From Microbacterium sp. MF43 (lineage in GTDB: Bacteria > Actinomycetota > Actinomycetes > Actinomycetales > Microbacteriaceae): a stretch of DNA of 64,000 bases. Positions 41,772-49,117 of this stretch are shown in pieces. Within the stretch, counting starts at the first letter, position 1, and every line of letters begins with the position of its first letter. The notes beneath the pieces are model-generated. The model saw only the letters and a list, made by a program, of their open reading frames with translations. It searched no databases and had not been told where the DNA came from. The position numbers were made by a program, and so were the translations under genes. The stretch spans positions 186,001 through 250,000 of the forward strand of contig NZ_JABBDY010000005.1 in NCBI RefSeq assembly GCF_012847295.1, given 5' to 3'.

Positions 41772-44350
41772 CCCACGCGGGCGATCTCACGAGCGTCGAG
41801 CAGGCCGAGTTCCACGGCCCGCTCGATCGCGGCATCCCGGCCCGAGACTCCGAGCTTGCGATAGATGTGCCCGAGGTGGGTCTTGATCGTGTTCGTCGAG
41901 ACGAAGCATCGTGCCGCGATATCGGCGATCGTGAGACGGCTGGGCAGGAAGGTGAGCAGCTCGAGCTCGCGCGGCGTCAGTTCGTCGACGAGCGACTTGC
42001 CGCCGGAGTTCGCGACGGCCCGGCACCGCGCGATCACCGCGCGCACGAAGTCACTGCGGACGGCGAGCTCCTCGAGCAATTCGGCGACGGCCGGACCGAC
42101 GCGCACGAAGGGATCCACGAGCCACTCCGACTCGGCGAGGGTGAGCGCCGCGAGGAGCCGCTCCTTCGCCTGCGGGCGGCGCCCTTCAGACGCGAGCGTC
42201 CACGCCTGCAGCAGATCGAACTCGACGGTCGGCAGCGGAGCGTCCTGGTCGGGTTCGAAGCGCAGCTGCGCCAGCCGCGCATGCGCGGCGGACGCATGCC
42301 CGTCTGCGAGAAGCCCTGCCACTTCTTCGAAGGCCACGACGTTCCAGGCCTGCGCCGGAGCCGAGGGCGCGATCGGTGAGCCCTGCGTCCGCGCGCGTCG
42401 CATCGACACCGCGGCGAGAGCACGGCGCACGAGCGGCGGCGGCGGTCCGGGCGGCTCCGCGGCGGCGAGCTGCTCGTCGCCCGGGTCCACCAGGAGCGCC
42501 GCCGCATGCGCCACCCACATGAGCTGGGTCCGCTGGTTCGACGCCGCCCGGATGCCGCCCTCGGCGAGCGCGAGCGCGCCGACGTCGGGCTCGCCGCGTT
42601 GAATCGCGACGATCGCACGGGCCAGGTACGCGTCGCCCGGCGCCGGGTGGGCCAGGAGTCGGAACTCCCGCGCGGTGGCGAGCGCCTCGTCGGCCTGCTC
42701 GGCGGCTTCCACCAGATTGCCGCTGATCGCGTTGACGAGCGCCAGGCTGCCGAGCAGATGGATGCGGTAGGGAGCGTAGGCGAAGCCGGGCAGAGCCAGC
42801 GCGGCGACGAGCTCGCGACGCGCCGAGGCGAGATTGCCGAGGAACAGGTGCGCGCGGCCCAGCGACCCTTGGCTCAGGTACTGCAGAAGCGGTCGCGTCG
42901 TCAGCCCGAGCAGGTCGGGCAGCTCGGCGCCGGGCTGCGCCTCCAGAAGCGCCAGCGACTCCCGCGCCGCGTCGACGAAGAGCTCGGCGTGCGGGTGGAA
43001 CTGGACGGCCGCCGCCAGGTACGCGAGGGCGACCTGGCGTTGGCCGACGGTGAGTCGCTCGTCCGTCAGCAGCTCGCGCAGGAGCTCCACGGCCACGAGC
43101 CCGCGCCCGTTCATCCCCTCGGCCATCGCGAAGAGCAGCTGTGCATCGGGATGCTCGGCTCGCACATCGGCGGGCACGCGGCGAAGCCACCCGGCCACGG
43201 TCGCGGTGCGGACGTCCTCGAAGACGTTGCGTCCGGTCGAGAGCACCCGCTCGATCACGCGCTCCCAGCGGCGGGCGCGAAGCAGGTACTCCACAGCGGT
43301 CTCGGGGTCGCCCTCGGCGAGGTACCAGTCGGCGGCGATCTCCTGCAGCCGGGACTCGGCCCGCCCGTCCTGCGCCCGCAGACGATAGAGGAGCAGATCG
43401 CGGAAGAGACGGTGGAACCTCACCCAGCCCGTGCGCCCGGCGATCGGCACGACGAACATCGAGTCACGCTCGAGGTCGGCCAGGAATTCGCCGCCGTCGA
43501 CGTCCGTGAGCGCCTCGACGAGCCCGGGAGACACCTCGTCGACCGTCGCGATCCGCATCAGCGCGTCCCGACGCGGGGGCTCGAGGGCATCCAGGACCTC
43601 CTCGCTGAGGTAGTCGACGACGAGCCGGTCGGTGTCGGCGAGCGCGTCGACGACCCGCTCCGGGTTCTCGGAGAACCGCAGGCTGAGCGCCGTCAGCTGC
43701 ACGCCCACGGCCCACCCCTCGGTACGCGCGGTGACCGCGGCGACGGCCTCGTCGGTGACCGGCTTGCCCGCGATGCGTGCGATCACGTGCGCGGTCGTGG
43801 CGTCGTCGAAGGCGAGTTGGCGCTGCCGGATCTCGACGAGGCCGTGCTCGAGCCGATGCCGGCTCCAGCCCAGCTGCAGATCGACCCGCGAAGAGAACAC
43901 GGCGTGGGCGTTCGACGGCAGCAGATCGACCATTCGCCACAGGTCCGCGAGGATGGCGCTGCCCGCGATCCGGTCGAGGTCGTCGAACACCATCACGACC
44001 TCGCCGACGTCGGCCAGAGCACCGGTGAAGTCCTCGAGGAATGCTTCTCCGAGGCGGTCTCCGGATGCCTCGACCGGCGCAGCAGGGGGAGCGAGTTCGG
44101 GCACCACCGCCTGGACTCCGGCGACGAGCCGACGCGCGAAGGACACGGGCGCGTCGTCGGCAGCGGTCACGTCGAACCACGCGACGGCGATGTCCGGACG
44201 CGAGTGCACCCACTGCGACAGCAGTACGGTCTTGCCCGCCCCGGCAGGCGCGACGAGCAACGACAGCGGTGATCGCACACCGGCATCGAGTTGTCGCCTC
44301 AGCGCCGGTCTGTCGACGGCGTGGGGCGGGATCCGACGTTGTTCAGTCAC
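41768..44350 (-). CDS. MalT-like LuxR family transcriptional regulator (STAND ATPase)
   Basis: Large signal-transduction ATPase of 860 residues. The P-loop is LLVAPAGAGKTVLLSQW (~37) and Walker B is VVMVFDDLDRIA (~118), in a NACHT/AAA-16-like domain. A long helical repeat (TPR-like) region spans ~400-780. The C-terminal LuxR helix-turn-helix is LTPRELELLTFLPSRLTIADIAARCFVSTNTIKTHLGHIYRKLG (~795-840). GTG 44350 has GGAGG 5 nt upstream. A 17-bp dyad lies 35 bases upstream in the divergent promoter region. It may control itself, the AI-2E gene and the small paralogue operons. Confidence 0.92.
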   Translation of the reverse strand: MTEQRRIPPHAVDRPALRRQLDAGVRSPLSLLVAPAGAGKTVLLSQWVHSRPDIAVAWFDVTAADDAPVSFARRLVAGVQAVVPELAPPAAPVEASGDRLGEAFLEDFTGALADVGEVVMVFDDLDRIAGSAILADLWRMVDLLPSNAHAVFSSRVDLQLGWSRHRLEHGLVEIRQRQLAFDDATTAHVIARIAGKPVTDEAVAAVTARTEGWAVGVQLTALSLRFSENPERVVDALADTDRLVVDYLSEEVLDALEPPRRDALMRIATVDEVSPGLVEALTDVDGGEFLADLERDSMFVVPIAGRTGWVRFHRLFRDLLLYRLRAQDGRAESRLQEIAADWYLAEGDPETAVEYLLRARRWERVIERVLSTGRNVFEDVRTATVAGWLRRVPADVRAEHPDAQLLFAMAEGMNGRGLVAVELLRELLTDERLTVGQRQVALAYLAAAVQFHPHAELFVDAARESLALLEAQPGAELPDLLGLTTRPLLQYLSQGSLGRAHLFLGNLASARRELVAALALPGFAYAPYRIHLLGSLALVNAISGNLVEAAEQADEALATAREFRLLAHPAPGDAYLARAIVAIQRGEPDVGALALAEGGIRAASNQRTQLMWVAHAAALLVDPGDEQLAAAEPPGPPPPLVRRALAAVSMRRARTQGSPIAPSAPAQAWNVVAFEEVAGLLADGHASAAHARLAQLRFEPDQDAPLPTVEFDLLQAWTLASEGRRPQAKERLLAALTLAESEWLVDPFVRVGPAVAELLEELAVRSDFVRAVIARCRAVANSGGKSLVDELTPRELELLTFLPSRLTIADIAARCFVSTNTIKTHLGHIYRKLGVSGRDAAIERAVELGLLDAREIARVG

Positions 44351-44385
44351 GCTGCCTCCCTGGCGAGTGGGTGCGTGCGCCCGCT

Positions 44386-44407
44386 GAATCATCCCACAGG
44401 GGTGACG
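44386..44407. promoter_or_regulatory. 17-bp dyad, copy B, in the luxR/small-gene divergent region
   Basis: TCATCCCACAGGGGTGA (44390-44406) within GAATCATCCC-N4-GGGTGACG, the same frame as copy A at 38778. It sits between the MalT-like regulator (minus) and the second small paralogue (plus). Confidence 0.65.
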
Positions 44408-44489
44408 TCGGCGCGAGGCGCACGGCCGCACAATGACACGCAACGACGACCGGTGACACCGAATGTCCCGACCACCGCCAGGAGGACCC

Positions 44490-44714
44490 ATGAGCAGAGC
44501 TCAGGTCGTGGAGATCGTCGTTCGAGGAACGCTGGGACCCGAACTCGTCGCGGCGCTCCACGGATTCGACGTGCTTCCCGCACCCGACGGATGCTCGCGA
44601 GTCGTCGGCACGATCCCCGATCAGACCCGTCTCATGGGTCTGCTCAGCATGCTCGACGAGCTCCACGTCGAGGTCGTCTCGGTGAACCCGGCGACGGTCG
44701 GCGAGGACACCTGA
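44490..44714 (+). CDS. Small conserved protein, paralogue 2 (74 aa, ACT-like pattern)
   Basis: Cytosolic protein sharing the full layout of the 38865-39077 product: VEIVVRGTLGPELVAALHGFDV, then PDGCSRVVGTIPDQTRLMGLLSMLDELHVEVVSVN. About half of aligned residues match. GGAGG lies 5 nt before the ATG at 44490. It is divergent from the MalT-like regulator; the first copy lies beside cls. Presence beside the same dyad in both places suggests a common regulon. Function unknown. Confidence 0.8.
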   Translation: MSRAQVVEIVVRGTLGPELVAALHGFDVLPAPDGCSRVVGTIPDQTRLMGLLSMLDELHVEVVSVNPATVGEDT

Positions 44715-44717
44715 TTC

Positions 44718-44734
44718 TCACCCTCAGAGGGTGA
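44718..44734. promoter_or_regulatory. 17-bp dyad, copy C, perfect palindrome before the SHOCT operon
   Basis: TCACCCTC-A-GAGGGTGA is a perfect 8+1+8 palindrome followed by CG as in copies A and B. It starts 4 bases after the small paralogue stop and 23 bases before the TAGCTT hexamer of the next gene. It might also act as a weak terminator. Confidence 0.6.
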
Positions 44735-44756
44735 CGTAGCGATTCGGGCTGGATCG

Positions 44757-44762
44757 TAGCTT
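44757..44762 (+). promoter_or_regulatory. Putative -10 (TAGCTT) deciding the SHOCT/PLDc_N gene start
   Basis: TAGCTT lies 6 nt before GTG 44769. This favours that start over the ATG at 44811, which has no Shine-Dalgarno sequence. Confidence 0.45.
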
Positions 44763-44768
44763 TCGAGT

Positions 44769-45191
44769 GTGACGAGCGCTCGGCCCGTCCACCGACGATT
44801 GGCAAGTCAAATGGATCTGTGGAGCTTGATCGCCTGGTTCTTCTGGGTGTTCGTGTTCGTGGCGTACCTGATGGTGCTGTTCTCCATCATCGGCGACATC
44901 TTCCGCGACCACACCCTCAACGGCTGGGGCAAGGCGCTCTGGATCATCTTCCTGATCTTCGTGCCCTTCCTGACCGCCCTGATCTACCTGATCGCCCGCG
45001 GTCCGGGCATGACGAAGCGGTCGATCGAGCAGGCGCAGGAGGTCCGTGCCCAGCAGGACGCCTACATCCGGGCGACCGCCGGCGGATCCAGCGCCACCGA
45101 CGACATCGCCAAGGCGAAGACGCTCCTCGACTCCGGCGCCATCACGCAGGCGGAGTTCGACTCCCTCAAGGCCAAGGCCCTCGCCGGCTGA
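44769..45191 (+). CDS. PLDc_N/SHOCT domain membrane protein
   Basis: A 140-residue protein (126 if ATG 44811 is used). Two membrane helices (LIAWFFWVFVFVAYLMVLFSII and ALWIIFLIFVPFLTALIYLIA) resemble the phospholipase D N-terminal pair. A charged linker RSIEQAQEVRAQQDAYIRA follows, and the chain ends with a SHOCT motif DDIAKAKTLLDSGAITQAEFDSLKAKAL. SHOCT domains are short oligomerisation or targeting helices. Homologues usually start at MDLW, i.e. 44811; the promoter spacing argues for 44769. It is first of three co-directional genes. Confidence 0.82.
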   Translation: MTSARPVHRRLASQMDLWSLIAWFFWVFVFVAYLMVLFSIIGDIFRDHTLNGWGKALWIIFLIFVPFLTALIYLIARGPGMTKRSIEQAQEVRAQQDAYIRATAGGSSATDDIAKAKTLLDSGAITQAEFDSLKAKALAG

Positions 45192-45212
45192 TCGAGAAAG
45201 AAGGATGACGAC

Positions 45213-45632
45213 ATGACGACCTTCGACTACGGACCGATCGAGTTCTATGCGATCGCGTTCGACGGCGACAAGCCCGGTCCCGGCGTGCTCCAGGCGATCG
45301 ACGACCTCGTGGCGGCCGGCACGGTGAACGTGCTCGACCTGGTGTACGCCACCCGTTCGCCGGAGGGGGAGCTCACGGTGGTCGAGCTCTCCGACACCAC
45401 CGACGACGGGGGTGTGCCGGCCCTCGATCTGGCCGGGCTCGCCGGCCTCGAGGACATCGAGGCCCTCGCGGCCGAGGTGCCTCCCGGCGCCTCGGCGGCG
45501 ATCCTCGTCGTCGAGCTGCTCTGGGCCAAGGCGTTCGCCGGCGCCCTGTTCGATGCCGGCGGGGCCGTGATCGCCCGCGAGACGATTCCGGCACCGATCG
45601 TCAACGCATTCCTCGCAGAGCACGTCGAGTAA
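45213..45632 (+). CDS. DUF6325-like protein
   Basis: A 139-residue protein starting FDYGPIEFYAIAFDGDKPGPGVLQAIDDLVAAGTVNVLDLVYATR, with a central acidic segment and a C-terminal AAILVVELLWAKAFAGALFDAGGAVIARETIPAPIVNAFL. This is the layout of the DUF6325 group (related to DUF1269) that often adjoins SHOCT genes in actinobacteria. AAGGA precedes the ATG. Function unknown. It lies between the two SHOCT-protein genes with 21- and 12-base gaps. Confidence 0.72.
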   Translation: MTTFDYGPIEFYAIAFDGDKPGPGVLQAIDDLVAAGTVNVLDLVYATRSPEGELTVVELSDTTDDGGVPALDLAGLAGLEDIEALAAEVPPGASAAILVVELLWAKAFAGALFDAGGAVIARETIPAPIVNAFLAEHVE

Positions 45633-45644
45633 GGAGACACCGAC

Positions 45645-46001
45645 ATGATGCGCAGAGCTGGCCGGCCCGGCCTCATCGGAATGGCTGCCCGCACAGCCGT
45701 CGTCGCGGGAACGGCGACCGCCGTCTCGGGCAGCGTCGCGCGGCACCAGCAGGAAAAGGCGAATCAGCAGTACGAGGCCCAGGCATACGAGGCGCAGCAG
45801 CAGCAGGCGGCCATGGATGCCGCGGCGGCGCAGGCTGTCGCCAATGCCCAGGCCGCCGCACCGCCGCCCGCCCCCGCGGCCGCACCCGCAGGAGGCGGCA
45901 CCGACATGATGGCTCAGCTGCAGCAGCTGGGCACCCTTCACGCGCAGGGCATCCTCTCCGACGAGGAGTTCGCCGCCGCGAAGGCGAAGCTGCTGTCCTG
46001 A
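45645..46001 (+). CDS. SHOCT domain protein with Ala/Gln-rich linker
   Basis: A 118-residue protein. A short N-terminal hydrophobic stretch (GMAARTAVVAGTATAVSGSVA) is followed by an Ala/Gln-rich coiled region (~35-75), a Pro/Ala linker and the C-terminal SHOCT motif MMAQLQQLGTLHAQGILSDEEFAAAKAKLL. AAGGAG precedes the ATG. It likely partners the SHOCT protein two genes upstream. A bidirectional terminator follows. Confidence 0.82.
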   Translation: MMRRAGRPGLIGMAARTAVVAGTATAVSGSVARHQQEKANQQYEAQAYEAQQQQAAMDAAAAQAVANAQAAAPPPAPAAAPAGGGTDMMAQLQQLGTLHAQGILSDEEFAAAKAKLLS

Positions 46002-46016
46002 TCGAATCGCTAGCAT

Positions 46017-46046
46017 GAGGGCCGCATCCGACGGGATGCGGCCCTC
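46017..46046. terminator. Bidirectional hairpin terminator
   Basis: Perfect 13-bp stem GAGGGCCGCATCC / GGATGCGGCCCTC with a 4-nt GACG loop, between the SHOCT gene (+) and the ion channel gene (-). Confidence 0.85.
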
Positions 46047-46063
46047 GTGGCATTCGGGGCCCG

Positions 46064-46804
46064 TCAGTCCTGGCGGTCGCCCGCGCCGCCCGGCGACTCG
46101 CCGCCGAGCGCATCGAGCTTCGCCATGAGCTGGCGCATCTGTCCCCGCGTCGCCGGCTCGGCATCGTCCCGGTTGCGCGCCGCGCGCTCGAGCACCCACG
46201 ACGCCAGGGTCGCCGTGATGATGCCGGCCAATGCCACCCCGCTGAACATGACCGCCACCGCCAGGATGCGACCGGGCGCGGTCACGGGATAGAAGTCGCC
46301 GTACCCCGTGGTGGTGATGGTGACGCAGGCGAACCACACCGCTTCGGCGAAGGTCTGGATGTTGGCACCGGGCGCGCGCCGCTCGACCTCGAGCATGGCG
46401 AGCGAGGAGATGTAGATGAGCAGGACGCCGGCGCCCGCACCGTAGACCATGATCTGCGTGCGCAGCCGCGTGCCCGCGGATGGACGCATGCCGGGAACGC
46501 GGGTAAGTGCCTTCAGCAGCAGGACAAGCCGGAACACAGGGATGACAGCGATGGCGAGCGTGCCCAGATGCGTCCGGAACCACTTCGCCCGGTTGGGCGC
46601 GAGCGCGAGCCGCACGAGGTAATCGACGATGAACAGTGCCCACGTGGCGAGGATGACGACCGTCATCGCAACGCGGGCGGTGTCCCCTGGTTCGCCGATC
46701 ACTCGCCAGGAGTAGGCGGCGAGGTACAGGAGCGACGCCACCATCAGCGGCACCTGCGTGCGGCGGTGCCACGTCGTTTCGTCCACACGCGCATCATCCC
46801 GCAT
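46064..46804 (-). CDS. Two-pore-domain-like potassium channel (KcsA/Ion_trans_2 type)
   Basis: Integral membrane channel of 246 residues. Several helices form a voltage-sensor-like part (~20-125, with Arg-containing FRLVLLLKALTRV). The pore helix and selectivity filter are CVTITTTGYGDFYPVT (~160), followed by an inner helix ILAVAVMFSGVALAGIITATLA and a charged cytosolic tail. The filter TTGYGD indicates K+ selectivity. ATG 46804 is preferred over a TTG two codons earlier because GGAGG lies 6 nt upstream. Confidence 0.9.
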   Translation of the reverse strand: MRDDARVDETTWHRRTQVPLMVASLLYLAAYSWRVIGEPGDTARVAMTVVILATWALFIVDYLVRLALAPNRAKWFRTHLGTLAIAVIPVFRLVLLLKALTRVPGMRPSAGTRLRTQIMVYGAGAGVLLIYISSLAMLEVERRAPGANIQTFAEAVWFACVTITTTGYGDFYPVTAPGRILAVAVMFSGVALAGIITATLASWVLERAARNRDDAEPATRGQMRQLMAKLDALGGESPGGAGDRQD

Positions 46805-46834
46805 GAGCAACCTCCGCGGGCGGGGACGCGCGGG

Positions 46835-47905
46835 TCAGGCGCGGCGGGCGTCCTCGGTGAGGGCTGCGGCGTTGCGGATGAACAGCACGATCCACGTGAA
46901 GACCAGAATCCCCGCCACGAGCTCGACCGCGGTCAGGGTGTAGTAGCCCACGGCGAAGAGCACAGCGAGTACGAGAGTCACGGCGAGGAACAGCCAGCCC
47001 AGGAGGACGAAGGGGCGCGGCATCCCGGGAATCCATCGTGCCAGCCCGATGACCAGCACGCCGTACGCGACGACCATGCCCGAAGCCACACCCGTGTGGA
47101 GGGCGAAGAAGAGATTGACGGGGAAGACCCCCACCAGCGCCAGGAAGACGCCGACGACGATCAGGCACACGCGAACGCGTCCGATGCCCACCGGGTTCGG
47201 CGTCGGGATGCCCAGCGTCGCGTAGCGGGCGAGCGTCGTGACGAGGAAGCCCGCGACGATCAGCGTCAGGTTGAACGCGAGCGCGGAGACGTTGGTGGTC
47301 ATCCCCAGCGCGCTGAGATTGTCCTTCCACCAGTCCGGGTCGCTCGCGGTGAGCATGCTCGCCAGGACTCCGAACACCAGGAACACCGCCAGCACCGCAG
47401 CGAGCAGCTCGAGGTCCATGTGCGTCGCCGAATAGAAGGCGATGTACGCCGTCATCCCCGCGGCCGAACCCGCGAGCAGCAGCACCGCCAACGGGAAGAC
47501 CTCAGCTCCGATGAACGCTCGCTCGAGGATCACGGCGAGGAGCGTCCATCCGAGCAGCGCGATCACGGCGTGCGCGATGGCGAGGGCGATGATGTCGAAG
47601 TGGTCGAGCAGGCGCAGGCGTCCCTGCGGACCGCGCTCGTGCAGGAGGTACCGGCCGGCGAGCACGGCGGCGAAGGCCACCGCCGCCGCCGCCAGCGCCG
47701 CGAACTGCCCGATCGAGCCCGGGCCCGAGATCGGCGCGGGTTCGAACCCGAACGCGATGAGGGCGATCAGGGCGACGACGATGAACGCGAGCGTCGCCGA
47801 ACCGAGGGCGAGCGACTCGAGCGATCGCTCGCTGCGGGCGTCGACGACACGGGCGAGAGCGCGATCGCGTCGCGTTCCCCGATCGGCGAGGGTGTCCTGC
47901 GTCAT
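46835..47905 (-). CDS. Multi-span membrane protein, DUF998-like
   Basis: A 356-residue protein with about ten hydrophobic helices. A central DPDWWKDNLSALGMTTNVSALAFNLTLIVAGFLVTTLARY stretch resembles DUF998/Frag1-DRAM-type proteins, in which a D-W-lxxS motif precedes a membrane helix. The C-terminal part resembles HdeD-like four-helix repeats. No function is known. Its ATG overlaps the stop of the second AI-2E gene (ATGA). Confidence 0.7.
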   Translation of the reverse strand: MTQDTLADRGTRRDRALARVVDARSERSLESLALGSATLAFIVVALIALIAFGFEPAPISGPGSIGQFAALAAAAVAFAAVLAGRYLLHERGPQGRLRLLDHFDIIALAIAHAVIALLGWTLLAVILERAFIGAEVFPLAVLLLAGSAAGMTAYIAFYSATHMDLELLAAVLAVFLVFGVLASMLTASDPDWWKDNLSALGMTTNVSALAFNLTLIVAGFLVTTLARYATLGIPTPNPVGIGRVRVCLIVVGVFLALVGVFPVNLFFALHTGVASGMVVAYGVLVIGLARWIPGMPRPFVLLGWLFLAVTLVLAVLFAVGYYTLTAVELVAGILVFTWIVLFIRNAAALTEDARRA

Positions 47906-49026
47906 GGTCGCCTCCTCCTGGGGGCCGGTGGTGCCGGGTCTGGTGCCGTGGGCGGTGCGGCGGTGCGGTCGCCCGAGAGCCAGCGGAGCCACTGTCCGCC
48001 CGGGTCGCCCTCGAGCAGGAGCGCTCGCACGAACAGTGTCAGCGGGATGGAGAGGATCGCGCCGAGCGGCCCGATGACGAACGTCCAGAAGATGACCGAG
48101 AAGAAACTCAGGGTGAGGCTCAGGTCGACGGCGTCGCTGACGAACTTCGGCTGCACGAGCACCTGCAGCACCACGTTGACCACGCAGTAGACCGCGACGA
48201 CCGCGAGCAGCAGCGGCCAGCCGCCGACGACGAGCGCGAGCACGGCCGGCGGGATGAGGCCGAGGATGAAGCCGATGTTGGGGATGAAGTTCGTGACGAA
48301 CGCGAGGATCGCCCACACGAGGGGCGCGGGGACGCCGAGCCACCACAGCGCGAGCCCGTCGATGATCGCGACGATCGCACCGAAGGTCGCGTTGACGACG
48401 TAGTAGCGGCGGACGCCGGTGTTCAGGTGACGGATGCGGCTGAGCGTCGGCCGCTTCGACGCGCCGAAGACCCGTCCGGCGTCGCGATAGCGGGCCGCGT
48501 CGGCCGCCATGAAGATGATGTACGCGAAGACGAAGAACAGCGCCGTCGCGACTCCCACGGCCGTGCCGCCCAGGCGGGAGGCGAGGCCGAAGAGGGACTC
48601 AGGGTCGAGGACGGATGCCGCGGCATCCGACGCCTCCCCCTCCAGCCCGACGGACTGCAGCCATGAGACGACGCCCTGCACACTGCTCTCGAGCTGCTCC
48701 CCGAGGTCGCCGATCAGGCGAACGAACTGCACCCCTGCGACCCACAGGAGCACACCCATGACGAGCAGCACGAGGTAGGCGACGGCGATCACCGCCGTCG
48801 TGCCGGCCCAGCGCGGCCATCCGCGACGGTCGAGGGGGCGCCGCACCGGCTCGCAGATGACCACGAGCACGATCGCGAGAGCGAGCGGCCCGACCAGCTC
48901 GCGAGCGAACGACACCCCCGCGAGCACGATCGCGGCGGCCGCCAGCGTGAGCAGCGTCCGCAGGCTCGGCGACAGTCCCGTCGGCGTCGACGGCACCGGC
49001 GACGGTGAGGGTGGTGTGCGGGTCAC
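47902..49026 (-). CDS. AI-2E family transporter 2
   Basis: Membrane protein of 374 residues, about eight helices, with the conserved core VPAPLVWAILAFVTNFIPNIGFILGLIPPAVLALVVGG (~240) and VLVQPKFVSDAVDLSLTLSFFSVIFWTFVIGPLGAILSIPLTL. It is only distantly related to transporter 1 at 40572. GTG 49026 places the Ser/Pro-rich tail directly before the first helix. It is divergent from the DUF2252 gene, and the 91-base gap holds several TCACCC/GTGAA strings. Exported solute unknown. Confidence 0.88.
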   Translation of the reverse strand: MTRTPPSPSPVPSTPTGLSPSLRTLLTLAAAAIVLAGVSFARELVGPLALAIVLVVICEPVRRPLDRRGWPRWAGTTAVIAVAYLVLLVMGVLLWVAGVQFVRLIGDLGEQLESSVQGVVSWLQSVGLEGEASDAAASVLDPESLFGLASRLGGTAVGVATALFFVFAYIIFMAADAARYRDAGRVFGASKRPTLSRIRHLNTGVRRYYVVNATFGAIVAIIDGLALWWLGVPAPLVWAILAFVTNFIPNIGFILGLIPPAVLALVVGGWPLLLAVVAVYCVVNVVLQVLVQPKFVSDAVDLSLTLSFFSVIFWTFVIGPLGAILSIPLTLFVRALLLEGDPGGQWLRWLSGDRTAAPPTAPDPAPPAPRRRRP

Positions 49027-49105
49027 GCCGCCAGGGTATCCACCGTCCTCTCGGTCGCCGGGGATTTCACCCGTGAAGTCACCCCCGTGAACGGTGTGAC
49101 GATGC

Positions 49106-49111
49106 CACACT
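49106..49111 (+). promoter_or_regulatory. Putative -10 (CACACT) for the DUF2252 gene
   Basis: CACACT lies 6 nt before ATG 49118. Upstream, TTCAC-N2-GTGAA (49056-49067) and GTCAC-N13-GTGAC (49078-49100) are inverted repeats of unknown use. Confidence 0.35.
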
Positions 49112-49117
49112 GAGCCC

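Noticed and set aside
44718-44734. Reading dyad copy C only as a terminator of the small paralogue gene
   Set aside because: The 1-nt centre makes a poor hairpin loop, and the same 17-mer pattern occurs at two promoter positions elsewhere.
46568-48190. Acidic, repeat-like plus-strand frame opposite the ion channel and DUF998-like genes
   Set aside because: Asp/Glu/Arg low complexity typical of the antisense of hydrophobic membrane proteins.
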